Source: JBFHRB01 sp041591915
Lineage (GTDB): Bacteria > Actinomycetota > Nitriliruptoria > Nitriliruptorales > Nitriliruptoraceae
Reading direction: 5' to 3'
Assembly: GCA_041591915.1 (NCBI GenBank)
Contig: JBFHRB010000021.1
Span: 1-20,888 of the forward strand
Length of the DNA: 20,888 nt
Part shown: one piece after another, positions 13,928 to 20,016 of the stretch
Numbering within the stretch: the stretch's first letter is position 1
How the letters are laid out: each line of letters starts with the position of its first letter
Program-made: the position numbers and the translations under genes
Notes under the pieces: generated by a model
What the model saw: the letters and a program-made list of their open reading frames with translations, nothing else
Told to the model about the DNA's origin: nothing
The model's database searches: none

Positions 13928-15025
13928 TCAGCGCCGGGGAGTGAGGCTCTTCAACGTGAACTCCACGTCCTCGGTGTACACGACGTCGGTGCCGAAGGCC
14001 TGGGAGGCCGTCTCGATCTGGCGGTCGACCTTGAGGATCATCCCGCTGTCGGGGTGCACCCAGACGTCGGCGTGCGCGGTCCCCTCGGCGCGGCCGGACA
14101 CGATGGAGTCGAAGCTGACGTGCCAGGCCTCGACCTTCACGCCGCCGATCGTGAGCGACGTGCGGCCGTGGTGGGTGGCCGTCTCCTCGCTCTTGCCAGA
14201 GCCGTCGGTGGCGTGGCAGACCTGCGTCCGCTTGGAACCGACGCCGTCGCGACGGTCGACGACGATGCGCGGCGGGTCGCAGCGGTAGTCGCTGGTCTCG
14301 GTCTGGCCGAAGAAGGTGACCTCGGTCCCGATCTCGAGGAGCGACAGCACGTCGCCGTTGCTGCAGTACAGCCGGTCCTCGCGGTGTTCCTCGACGAACC
14401 GGTGGTCGGTGTACCAGTGGCAGCCGTCGCGATGCTTGACGGCCATGAACGTCTCGCTGGGGTAGTCGTGGCGGGCCCCGGCGACGTTGATCTGCTCGCT
14501 GCCCTTCGTGATGAACGTGTAGACGCCCTCGGCCGGCTTGGCGAAGGCCGGCTGCGGAGCGGGTGCGGCAGGCTCGGTCGCCTGCGGTTGGGGCGCGGGC
14601 TCCGCGGCAGGTGCGGGCGTGGGCTCGGCCGGTGCGGCGGCCTCCGTCGGTTGGGCGGCCGGAGCCGGTGCGGTGGCCTCCGGCGCCGGGGCCTCGGCCT
14701 CGGGCTGCTCGTCGGTCGCGGGGTCCGTTGCGGGCGTGTCGCCCGCGGGTGCCTCGGTGGGCGTGGCAGCTGGGGTATCCGCCTCTCCGGTGGGGGCGGC
14801 CGAGGAAGGCGGGGCGTCGTCGGTGGGCGAGTCGAAGTCCGCCAGGACGTCGTCGATCGACACGGTCGTCGTGGTCTTGGCGGTCGTGAGCAGGTACGCG
14901 TCCGTGCCGAGGATCGCCAGTGCGAAGAGGCCGATGAGTCCGGCCGTGATGCCGTGGCGTCGGCGCCGGATGTGCGTGAGGGGGCCGGAGAGGGGCGAGT
15001 TGCCGGAGCGGGTCATGGGGGCCAT
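13928..15025 (-). CDS. Membrane-anchored exported protein with Ala/Pro-rich linker, unknown C-terminal domain
   Basis: A 365-residue protein from ATG 15025 (a second ATG at 15016 is possible; neither has a strong Shine-Dalgarno sequence). A basic N-terminus (IRRRRHG) precedes one hydrophobic segment at about 25-46 (GITAGLIGLFALAILGTDAYLL), giving an N-in signal anchor. Residues about 66-175 are a low-complexity Ala/Pro/Thr/Glu linker. The remaining ~190 residues form an unrecognised extracytoplasmic domain. It opens GVYTFITKGSEQINVAG and contains four cysteines, in contexts DGCHWY, RLYCSN, YRCDPP and QVCHAT, likely two disulfides. It is rich in Thr/His/Glu strands. The divergent TetR gene and operator suggest control by that regulator. 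Function unknown; an envelope sensor or stress protein is speculation. Confidence 0.8.
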   Translation of the reverse strand: MAPMTRSGNSPLSGPLTHIRRRRHGITAGLIGLFALAILGTDAYLLTTAKTTTTVSIDDVLADFDSPTDDAPPSSAAPTGEADTPAATPTEAPAGDTPATDPATDEQPEAEAPAPEATAPAPAAQPTEAAAPAEPTPAPAAEPAPQPQATEPAAPAPQPAFAKPAEGVYTFITKGSEQINVAGARHDYPSETFMAVKHRDGCHWYTDHRFVEEHREDRLYCSNGDVLSLLEIGTEVTFFGQTETSDYRCDPPRIVVDRRDGVGSKRTQVCHATDGSGKSEETATHHGRTSLTIGGVKVEAWHVSFDSIVSGRAEGTAHADVWVHPDSGMILKVDRQIETASQAFGTDVVYTEDVEFTLKSLTPRR

Positions 15026-15047
15026 CGAGAGGGAGTCTTGGGCGGGG

Positions 15048-15084
15048 GATGTACCACTAGGTATCGGAGATACTACTCGGTATC
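15048..15084. promoter_or_regulatory. Two tandem palindromic operators in the tetR divergent region
   Basis: Two 18-base units at 15048-15065 and 15067-15084, repeated with a 19-bp period, each contain an inverted repeat of the form (A/G)TACYACTMGGTATC: arms RTACC/GGTAT around a 4-base ACTA/ACTC centre. They lie between the divergent TetR gene and exported-protein gene, and the second unit covers the -10 and part of the spacer of the exported-protein promoter. This is the classical layout of a TetR-family repressor acting on a divergent target and perhaps itself. Confidence 0.7.
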
Positions 15085-15098
15085 TGAAGTGCGCACAA
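15070..15098 (-). promoter_or_regulatory. Promoter of the exported-protein gene (TTGTGC-17-TAGTAT)
   Basis: On the minus strand a -35 TTGTGC (15098-15093) and a -10 TAGTAT (15075-15070) are separated by exactly 17 bases, the best sigma-70-type promoter in the window. The -10 lies inside the second tandem palindrome, so a repressor bound there would block polymerase. Confidence 0.6.
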
Positions 15099-15120
15099 GT
15101 ACGAACGGACAGGGGCGCCA

Positions 15121-15126
15121 TAGGCT
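15121..15126 (+). promoter_or_regulatory. -10 box (TAGGCT) for a probably leaderless tetR transcript
   Basis: TAGGCT ends 6 bases before GTG 15133, so transcription should begin at or next to that codon. This spacing is typical for leaderless actinobacterial mRNAs and agrees with the absence of a Shine-Dalgarno sequence. Confidence 0.5.
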
Positions 15127-15132
15127 GTGGGC

Positions 15133-15741
15133 GTGGCTGAGCGACTGACTCCGGACAAGCGGCGCGAACTGACGCGCATCGCGCTGCTCGAGGCTGCCGC
15201 AGAGGTCTTCGCGAGGAAGGGCTTCCACGGAGCCTCACTCGATGACGTCGCCGAGGCCGCCGGGTTCTCGAAGGGCGCCATCTACTCGAACTTCGAGGGC
15301 AAGGAGGACCTGTTCTTCGCGACGATCGAGCACCGGGACCGCTCGGTCCTGACGTCGATGGAGGACGTCGTCGCCGACTCCGGCGAGCTCGACGCCATCC
15401 TCGGCCGCGTGGCGGAGGCCCTGGCGACCGTCATGTACCGCGACCGTGAGTGGCTGATGCTCGAAGCGGAGGTGTGGCTCTACGCGCAGCGCAGCGAGGA
15501 GGCCCAGCAACGCCTGGCCGACCACTCGCAGGCGCACCTGGACCGGGTGGCGGAGTTCGTGGACCGGGCCCGCGGGGCCGCGGGCATCACGGTCAAGATG
15601 CCGTCGCGGGAGCTGGCCGCCCTGATGATCGCGTCGACCAACGGGATCATGCAGCTGCAGTACGCCGACCCCGCCGGCCAGCACGACCGGCTGTTCGGGC
15701 GCCTCCTGGAGCTGCTGTCATCCGCGATCGAGGTCGGCTGA
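15133..15741 (+). CDS. TetR/AcrR-family transcriptional regulator
   Basis: A 202-residue TetR-family repressor. The N-terminal DNA-binding domain spans about 7-60: RRELTRIALLEAAAEVFARKGFHG, the helix-turn-helix ASLDDVAEAAGFSKGAIYSNF (34-54), and then EGKEDLF. The remaining ~140 residues are the helical ligand-binding and dimerisation domain, with no recognisable ligand signature. The start is GTG 15133, six bases after a TAGGCT -10 (leaderless); GTG 15127 is an alternative adding two residues. It is divergent from the exported-protein gene, with two tandem palindromes between. Its last 24 bases overlap the 3' end of the convergent DUF1475-like gene. The simplest reading is a local repressor of the exported-protein gene. 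Confidence 0.93.
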   Translation: MAERLTPDKRRELTRIALLEAAAEVFARKGFHGASLDDVAEAAGFSKGAIYSNFEGKEDLFFATIEHRDRSVLTSMEDVVADSGELDAILGRVAEALATVMYRDREWLMLEAEVWLYAQRSEEAQQRLADHSQAHLDRVAEFVDRARGAAGITVKMPSRELAALMIASTNGIMQLQYADPAGQHDRLFGRLLELLSSAIEVG

Positions 15742-16122
15742 GCCGAGCAGCAGCCTGGCTCGGTCGCCGTTGCTGCGGAGGGCAGCGAGGGCGACGTACG
15801 CACAGATCGCCAGGCTCCCGAGGGTCACGATCGCGACGAGCCACGCGAGCCGGGTCGCCCACGTCCGCTCTCGCGACGCGACCCAGGCCCAGAAGACGGC
15901 GAAGCTCAGGTAGAGGTCGATGAGGGTGACGCGGCCCCAGGCGAGGTCGAGGAGTTGTCCACCCTCGGCGCCGAAGTCCCCGCTGGCGAAGCCGTAGAGG
16001 ATGGCGCCCAGCATCACCAGGGCGCCGGTCGCGGAGAGAAGGAGCGTGCGGTTCACGAGGTCCCCGATCGTGGTCGACAGGGCTTCGTGGCCGATCGTGC
16101 CGCCGGTTTGCTCAGGCGTCAC
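15718..16122 (-). CDS. DUF1475-like small membrane protein
   Basis: A 134-residue protein with hydrophobic segments at about 26-45, 64-83 and 91-115. The block LIDLYLSFAVFWAWVASRE (67-85) followed by WLVAIVTLGSLAICAYV matches the pattern L-x-D-L-Y-L-x-F-x-x-F-x-x-W-x-x-x-R-E I associate with DUF1475-type proteins, which have no known function. The start is uncertain: GTG at 16122 overlaps the preceding gene by 11 bases and is preferred. A longer form starting at 16155 would overlap by 44 bases. It is probably co-transcribed with the NTR-like gene upstream. The 3' end overlaps convergent tetR by 24 bases. Confidence 0.7.
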   Translation of the reverse strand: MTPEQTGGTIGHEALSTTIGDLVNRTLLLSATGALVMLGAILYGFASGDFGAEGGQLLDLAWGRVTLIDLYLSFAVFWAWVASRERTWATRLAWLVAIVTLGSLAICAYVALAALRSNGDRARLLLGSADLDRG

Positions 16123-16729
16123 CGCTTGGGGGCGGATCCGTGGTGACGACGTCACCCAGGTCGTCGGAGGTCCGACGTCCGCGCAGGGCGATCGCGCCGA
16201 GCATCACGAGCGAGGCCAGCACGACGACGGCGAGTGCCACGGCCGGGGCGAGGCTCGATCCGGTGTCGTCGTCGGTCGCGTTCGGGCTCCCCGTGTCGGC
16301 GGGCGGAGCCGTCACGGTGTCGGGACGCGCGGCCTCGACCTCGTCGTCCACGAACCGTGTGGGCGAGCAGGCGTTGTCGGTCAGGTCGCCTGCGCCATCG
16401 ACGATCGCGGCGACGAGGTAGGCCTGGCCGTCCTCGAACGTGCGGTCGACCGAGGTCGCCATGTTCCCTTCCTTGGGGCCGCCGTGGACGATGACGGTCG
16501 CCCCGCCGGGCTCGCCCTTCCAGACCTCGGTGACCTCGAACTCGGCCGAGCGCCCGTTGTTGCGGGTGATCGTGACCGTGCCGATGAAGACCGGGCCCTC
16601 GTGCGTGGCGATCTGCTCCGCGAGCGGACGCTCATCGAGCATGCAGCTCGCGGCTGCCGGGGTGGTCGCCAGTACGACCACCGAGAGGGCGAGCGGGAGG
16701 ATGGTGATCAGGCGTGCGATCCGCGACAT
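16112..16729 (-). CDS. Exported, C-terminally anchored protein with NTR/TIMP-like domain
   Basis: A 205-residue protein with ATG at 16729 and GGAGGGG 6 bases upstream. Residues 1-28 are a signal peptide (ITILPLALSVVVLA ... AAAS) with the mature protein beginning at or near Cys29. The domain that follows (ERPLAEQ ... PVFIGTVTI ... AEFEVTEVWKG ... VIVHGGP ... GQAYLVAAI) has the strand order of bacterial netrin/TIMP-like domains: an N-terminal Cys, then F-x-G-x-V and V-x-x-V-W/Y-K-G. The partner Cys is in the DNACSP segment. A Thr/Asp-rich stretch leads to a membrane helix (AVALAVVVLASLVMLGAI) and a short basic/acidic cytoplasmic tail. This topology is common for cell-surface proteins in actinobacteria. 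Function unknown. Confidence 0.76.
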   Translation of the reverse strand: MSRIARLITILPLALSVVVLATTPAAASCMLDERPLAEQIATHEGPVFIGTVTITRNNGRSAEFEVTEVWKGEPGGATVIVHGGPKEGNMATSVDRTFEDGQAYLVAAIVDGAGDLTDNACSPTRFVDDEVEAARPDTVTAPPADTGSPNATDDDTGSSLAPAVALAVVVLASLVMLGAIALRGRRTSDDLGDVVTTDPPPSGDA

Positions 16730-16790
16730 GGTGCAGCCCCTCCGATGTGCAGGTACCGGGTAGGACGCCGCCGCCACCGCCCGGGTTGCA

Positions 16791-17885
16791 TCAGAGGTTG
16801 CCGCGTTCCGCCTGGGCGCGCTCGATCGCCTCGAACAGGGCCTTGAAGTTCCCCACCCCGAACCCGGTCGCGCCGTGGCGCTGGATGATCTCGTAGAACA
16901 GCGTCGGGCGGTCCTCCACGGGCTCGGTGAAGATCTGCAGGAGGTATCCCTCGTCGTCGCGGTCCACGAGGATGCCGAGTTCGGCGATCGCCTCCCAGCT
17001 CTCGTCGATCTCGCCAACGCGCTGCATCGCGTCGTCGTAGTACTCGCGCGGCACCTTCAGGAACCGGACCCCGTTGTCGCGGAGCTGGCTCACCGTCTCG
17101 ATGATGTTGCCGGTCGACAGCGCCAGGTGCTGCACCCCGGGCCCTCGGTAGGCGTCGAGGTACTCCTCGATCTGCGACTTCTTCTTGCCCTCCGCGGGCT
17201 CGTTGATCGGCAGCTTGATGCGGCCCACGCCGTCCCACAGCACCTTCGACATCAGTGCCGTGTACTCGGTCGAGATCTGCTCGTCGGAGAAGTGCAGGAA
17301 CTGGCTGAACCCCATGATGTCTTCGTAGTACTTCGCCTGCTCGTCCATCTTCCCGAGCTCGACGTTGCACACGACGTGGTCGATGCCGCTCAGCCCGACG
17401 GGGTCGGCCGCCGGCGCGTCGTCGATCGCCACGTACCCCGGGAGGAAGACGCCCGAGTAGTCCTGCCGCTGCACGAACGAATGGATCGTGTCCCCGTACG
17501 CGTGGATCGACGCGTGCACCACCTTCCCGTGCTCGTCCTCGAGGACCTGCGGCTCGTGGAACGGCCTCGCGCCGCGCTCGACGGCGAGCCGGAAGGCCTC
17601 CTCGGCGTCGGGCACCGTGAAGGCGACGTCGCGGACGCCATCGCCGTGCAGCGCCTGGTGTCGCGTGATCTCGGAGTCCGGATCGAGGCTCGCGGTGACG
17701 ACGAAGCGGATCGACCGCTGCTTGAGGACGTAGCTCGCGCGGTCGCGGATCCCCGTCTCGGGGCCTGCGTACGCGATCGGCTCGAAGCCGAACGCGGTCC
17801 GGTAGAAGTGGGCCGCCTGCTTCGCGTTGCCCACCCAGAACTCGACGGCGTCGTAGCCCTTGATCGGGAAGCTGTCCTGCGTCAT
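16791..17885 (-). CDS. hppD: 4-hydroxyphenylpyruvate dioxygenase
   Basis: A 364-residue Fe(II) dioxygenase that converts 4-hydroxyphenylpyruvate to homogentisate in tyrosine breakdown. Two vicinal-oxygen-chelate modules are visible, about 8-150 and 167-345. The metal ligands are His170 (GIDHVV), His253 (GVQHLALST) and Glu332 (FYEIIQR), as expected. The C-terminal GFGVGNFKALFEAIE helix that closes the active site is present, and the length is normal. ATG 17885 is chosen with GGAG 7 bases upstream; a longer frame to 17951 lacks support. No homogentisate dioxygenase or fumarylacetoacetase is in the window, so the rest of the pathway lies elsewhere. A related 4-hydroxymandelate synthase is less likely, because the family default with the conserved C-terminus is HPPD. 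Confidence 0.94.
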   Translation of the reverse strand: MTQDSFPIKGYDAVEFWVGNAKQAAHFYRTAFGFEPIAYAGPETGIRDRASYVLKQRSIRFVVTASLDPDSEITRHQALHGDGVRDVAFTVPDAEEAFRLAVERGARPFHEPQVLEDEHGKVVHASIHAYGDTIHSFVQRQDYSGVFLPGYVAIDDAPAADPVGLSGIDHVVCNVELGKMDEQAKYYEDIMGFSQFLHFSDEQISTEYTALMSKVLWDGVGRIKLPINEPAEGKKKSQIEEYLDAYRGPGVQHLALSTGNIIETVSQLRDNGVRFLKVPREYYDDAMQRVGEIDESWEAIAELGILVDRDDEGYLLQIFTEPVEDRPTLFYEIIQRHGATGFGVGNFKALFEAIERAQAERGNL

Positions 17886-17966
17886 CGCTCGCTCCAGGAG
17901 GTGGGGGAGTGCGCCGTCGGAGCCCGGCGCCCGCTGCCTGCATCGTGCCACCGCGCGCCAGCGGCC

Positions 17967-17985
17967 ACCACCGCCGAGCGGTGGT
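17967..17985 (-). terminator. Hairpin terminator after the [2Fe-2S] ferredoxin gene
   Basis: ACCACCGC (17967-17974) and GCGGTGGT (17978-17985) form a perfect 8-bp stem with a 3-base loop, 15 bases beyond the ferredoxin stop on the minus strand and before hppD. No U-tract. Confidence 0.6.
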
Positions 17986-17999
17986 CGTACGTCTCGGCG

Positions 18000-18386
18000 T
18001 CAGGCCGGCGGGATGACACCAGGAGGCAGGTCCGAGCGGCCCTCGAGCGGGCTGAGCTCGAACTCGGGCTTGCCGATCCGCAGCTCCTCGACGGGCTGGT
18101 CGCCGACGAGGTGCTGCTCGATGATGCGGGGGAGGTCCTCGGCGATCACCCCGCCGTACCAGACGTCGTCGGGTGCCACGTACATGATGGGGCCGACCAT
18201 GCACGGCTCCATGCAGCCGCTGGCGATCACCTTCACGTCGACCAGCCCAGCCTGTCCGGTGAGTTCACGCAGCTCGTTGAAGACCGTCGCCGAGCCCCGA
18301 CCGATGCACGAGCCCCGCGGGTGGTCCGCCGGTCGCTCGTTGGCGCACACGAACACGAACTTGCGGGGCATACCGGCTCGGGCCAC
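18000..18386 (-). CDS. Thioredoxin-like [2Fe-2S] ferredoxin
   Basis: A 128-residue protein. GTG at 18386-18384 is chosen because AGGAGG lies 6 bases upstream; an ATG at 18371 is internal. The four cluster ligands are Cys14 (VCANERP), Cys27 (GSCIGRGS), Cys58 and Cys62 (GCMEPCMVGP). This is the C-x12-C ... C-x3-C pattern of thioredoxin-fold [2Fe-2S] ferredoxins related to NuoE and the Azotobacter/Aquifex 'Shethna' type. The WYGGV segment and the following helix are also typical. The role is electron transfer with an unknown partner. It is divergent from the CoA-binding gene, with a hairpin just before its Shine-Dalgarno sequence, and has its own terminator. Confidence 0.9.
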   Translation of the reverse strand: MARAGMPRKFVFVCANERPADHPRGSCIGRGSATVFNELRELTGQAGLVDVKVIASGCMEPCMVGPIMYVAPDDVWYGGVIAEDLPRIIEQHLVGDQPVEELRIGKPEFELSPLEGRSDLPPGVIPPA

Positions 18387-18401
18387 GGCGTTCCTCCTGG
18401 T

Positions 18402-18424
18402 CGCCCCGCTCGTTGAGTGGGGCG
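18402..18424 (-). promoter_or_regulatory. Leader hairpin just upstream of the ferredoxin Shine-Dalgarno sequence
   Basis: CGCCCCGCTC and GAGTGGGGCG pair over 10 bp with one mismatch/wobble and a 3-base loop. On the minus strand the stem ends a few bases before AGGAGG, so it would lie in the 5' leader. Possible mRNA stability or translation element; no known class recognised. Confidence 0.3.
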
Positions 18425-18439
18425 GCGGGTCGACGATCT

Positions 18440-18453
18440 GTGCGGACCCGCAC
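18440..18453. promoter_or_regulatory. Inverted repeat in the ferredoxin/CoA-binding divergent region
   Basis: GTGCGGACCCGCAC has perfect 6-bp arms around a 2-base centre and overlaps TACCGT (minus strand, 18457-18452), a possible TANNNT box. It could be an operator in the 152-base divergent gap. Motif only. Confidence 0.3.
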
Positions 18454-18538
18454 GGTAGGACAAGGTGCGAGCCATCGCATCGCCACCATCCACGCCAACC
18501 TCGGAGTCCCCGCCCGAGCGACCAAGGACCAGTTGCCC

Positions 18539-18979
18539 GTGAGTCAGCAGCACGCCATGGAGCGCATCTTCAGCTACACGCGACGGATCGCCGTCGTCGG
18601 CCTCAGCGACCGCCCGATGCGGACGAGCCACGGCGTCTCCCGCGTCATGCGCGACATGGGTTTCGAGATCATCCCCGTGAACCCGCTGGTCGACGATGTC
18701 TTCGGCCTGCAGTCCTATCCGGACCTCGCCTCGGTACCCGGCGACATCGACCTCGTCAACGTCTTCCGGCGACAGGAGCACCTCGTCGACGTCGCCGAGC
18801 AGTGCGTTGCCCGGGGAGGCATCCGTGGCGTCTGGCTGCAGCTCGGCCTCGCCTCGTGGCATGCCCGCGACCTGATCACGAGCGCCGGGATGGACTACGT
18901 CGAGAACCGCTGCATCAAGGTCGAGGCAGCGCGGCTCCGCCACCGGATGGCGCTGCCCGCCGAGGACGCCGCAGCCTGA
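18539..18979 (+). CDS. CoA-binding domain protein (Rossmann fold, YccU-like)
   Basis: A 146-residue single-domain protein. GTG at 18539 is preferred, with a weak AAGGA upstream; ATG 18557 is an alternative six residues later, still before the domain. The fold is RRIAVVGLSDRPMRTSHGVSRVMRDMGFEIIPVNP (16-50), then FGLQSYPDLASVPGDIDLVNVFRR (55-78), ARGGIRGVWLQLGL (91-104) and a final VENRCIKVE (121-129). This is the CoA_binding_2 pattern shared with YccU and the N-terminal domain of ADP-forming acyl-CoA synthetases. Stand-alone members bind CoA, but their role is unclear. It is followed at 52 bases by the KARI-like gene in the same direction, so co-transcription is possible. Confidence 0.9.
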   Translation: MSQQHAMERIFSYTRRIAVVGLSDRPMRTSHGVSRVMRDMGFEIIPVNPLVDDVFGLQSYPDLASVPGDIDLVNVFRRQEHLVDVAEQCVARGGIRGVWLQLGLASWHARDLITSAGMDYVENRCIKVEAARLRHRMALPAEDAAA

Positions 18980-19031
18980 GCCCCGGGCTCACGGGGTTAG
19001 TGTCCGCGGTCGGACTGTTGGGAGCGACCGC

Positions 19032-20006
19032 GTGACCACGATCTACCACGACGCCGATGCCGATCTCGCAGCGCTGGACGGCCGCTCGATCGCGGTGGTC
19101 GGCTACGGCAACCAGGGGCGCTGCTGGGCGCTGAACCTGCGCGACTCGGGATTCGACGTGCGTGTGCACGTCCGCCGCGACGAGACACGCGACGAGGCCG
19201 AGGCCGACGGGTTCGCGGCCGGCGACATACACGACGCGAGTGACGCCGACGTCCTCTGCCTGCTCGTCCCGGACGACGTCATCCCACAGCTGCCGATCGA
19301 GCCCCGCCAGGATGCGCTGTGCATCCTGGCCACCGGCTACGCCTTCGCCTTCGAACGGTTCACGCCGAGCTGCGACGTCGGGATGGTCGCCCCGCGCATG
19401 CTCGGACCAGAGGTCCGCGAGACCTACCTCGAGGGCGTCGGGTTCATGACGGCGGTCGGGGTGGGGAACGACGCCACGGGCCACTGCAAGGCACGCACGC
19501 TCGCGGTCGCCCGGGCCATCGGAGGCCTCAGGCAGGGCGGCATCGAGATGACGCTGTGGCAGGAAGCGGTACTCGACCTGGCCGTCGAACAGGTGCTCTC
19601 GCCCGCACTGCGGAAGATCAACCTCAGCTTCACGCAGGTCATGGCCGAGCTCGGTATCCCCGCGGAGGGGATCCTGGCCGAGCTCTTCCTGTCGGGCGAG
19701 GTCGAGCGCACCTACCGGCGCCTGCGCCTGGAGGGGTACGCGGCGCAGCTCGAACACCACTCGCCAGCCTCCCAGTACGGCCAGCTCAGCCGGTCGGACC
19801 GCTTCGAGGACCTCGACGTCGTCGGGGCGATGAAGCCGATCGTCGAGGAGATCACGTCCGGCGCGTTCGCCGACGAGTGGGACGCCGAGCGCGACGCCGG
19901 GCACCCCCGCCTGGCCGAGCTCAAGGCGCTGGTCGGCAGCCCCGAGATGATCGCCTGGGAGAAGGAACTCCGGACCCAGCTCGGCGAGACCGCCGTCGGC
20001 GACTGA
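19032..20006 (+). CDS. Divergent ketol-acid reductoisomerase-like protein
   Basis: A 324-residue protein from GTG 19032 with GGGAG upstream. The N-terminal Rossmann domain has GYGNQGR at 24-30 and ALNLRDSGFDV. The second block, MVAPRMLGPEVRETYLEGVGF, aligns with the KARI segment V-A-P-K-G-P-G-H-x-V-R. The C-terminal knotted domain has DLAVEQ (Asp182, Glu186), matching the first metal-binding pair, and SPASQYG (Ser244), matching the conserved Ser. Differences from IlvC: the H of F-A-H-G-F is Thr101, the catalytic K of A-P-K is Arg122, and the E-x3-E pair of Y-F-E-x-L-H-E is not preserved in LAELFLSGEVE. It may therefore be a paralogue with another substrate, so I give no ilvC symbol. No ilvB, ilvN or ilvD is adjacent. 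Length is normal for class I. Confidence 0.8.
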   Translation: MTTIYHDADADLAALDGRSIAVVGYGNQGRCWALNLRDSGFDVRVHVRRDETRDEAEADGFAAGDIHDASDADVLCLLVPDDVIPQLPIEPRQDALCILATGYAFAFERFTPSCDVGMVAPRMLGPEVRETYLEGVGFMTAVGVGNDATGHCKARTLAVARAIGGLRQGGIEMTLWQEAVLDLAVEQVLSPALRKINLSFTQVMAELGIPAEGILAELFLSGEVERTYRRLRLEGYAAQLEHHSPASQYGQLSRSDRFEDLDVVGAMKPIVEEITSGAFADEWDAERDAGHPRLAELKALVGSPEMIAWEKELRTQLGETAVGD

Positions 20007-20016
20007 GCCGCAGCGC

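Noticed and set aside
14540..14840. DNA tandem repeat or mobile element in the Ala/Pro-rich region
   Set aside because: The repetition is at amino-acid level (Ala/Pro/Glu/Thr linker) without a constant DNA unit or flanking duplications.
19032..20006. Calling the KARI-like gene ilvC
   Set aside because: Several canonical catalytic positions differ and no branched-chain amino-acid genes are adjacent, so the symbol would overstate the evidence.
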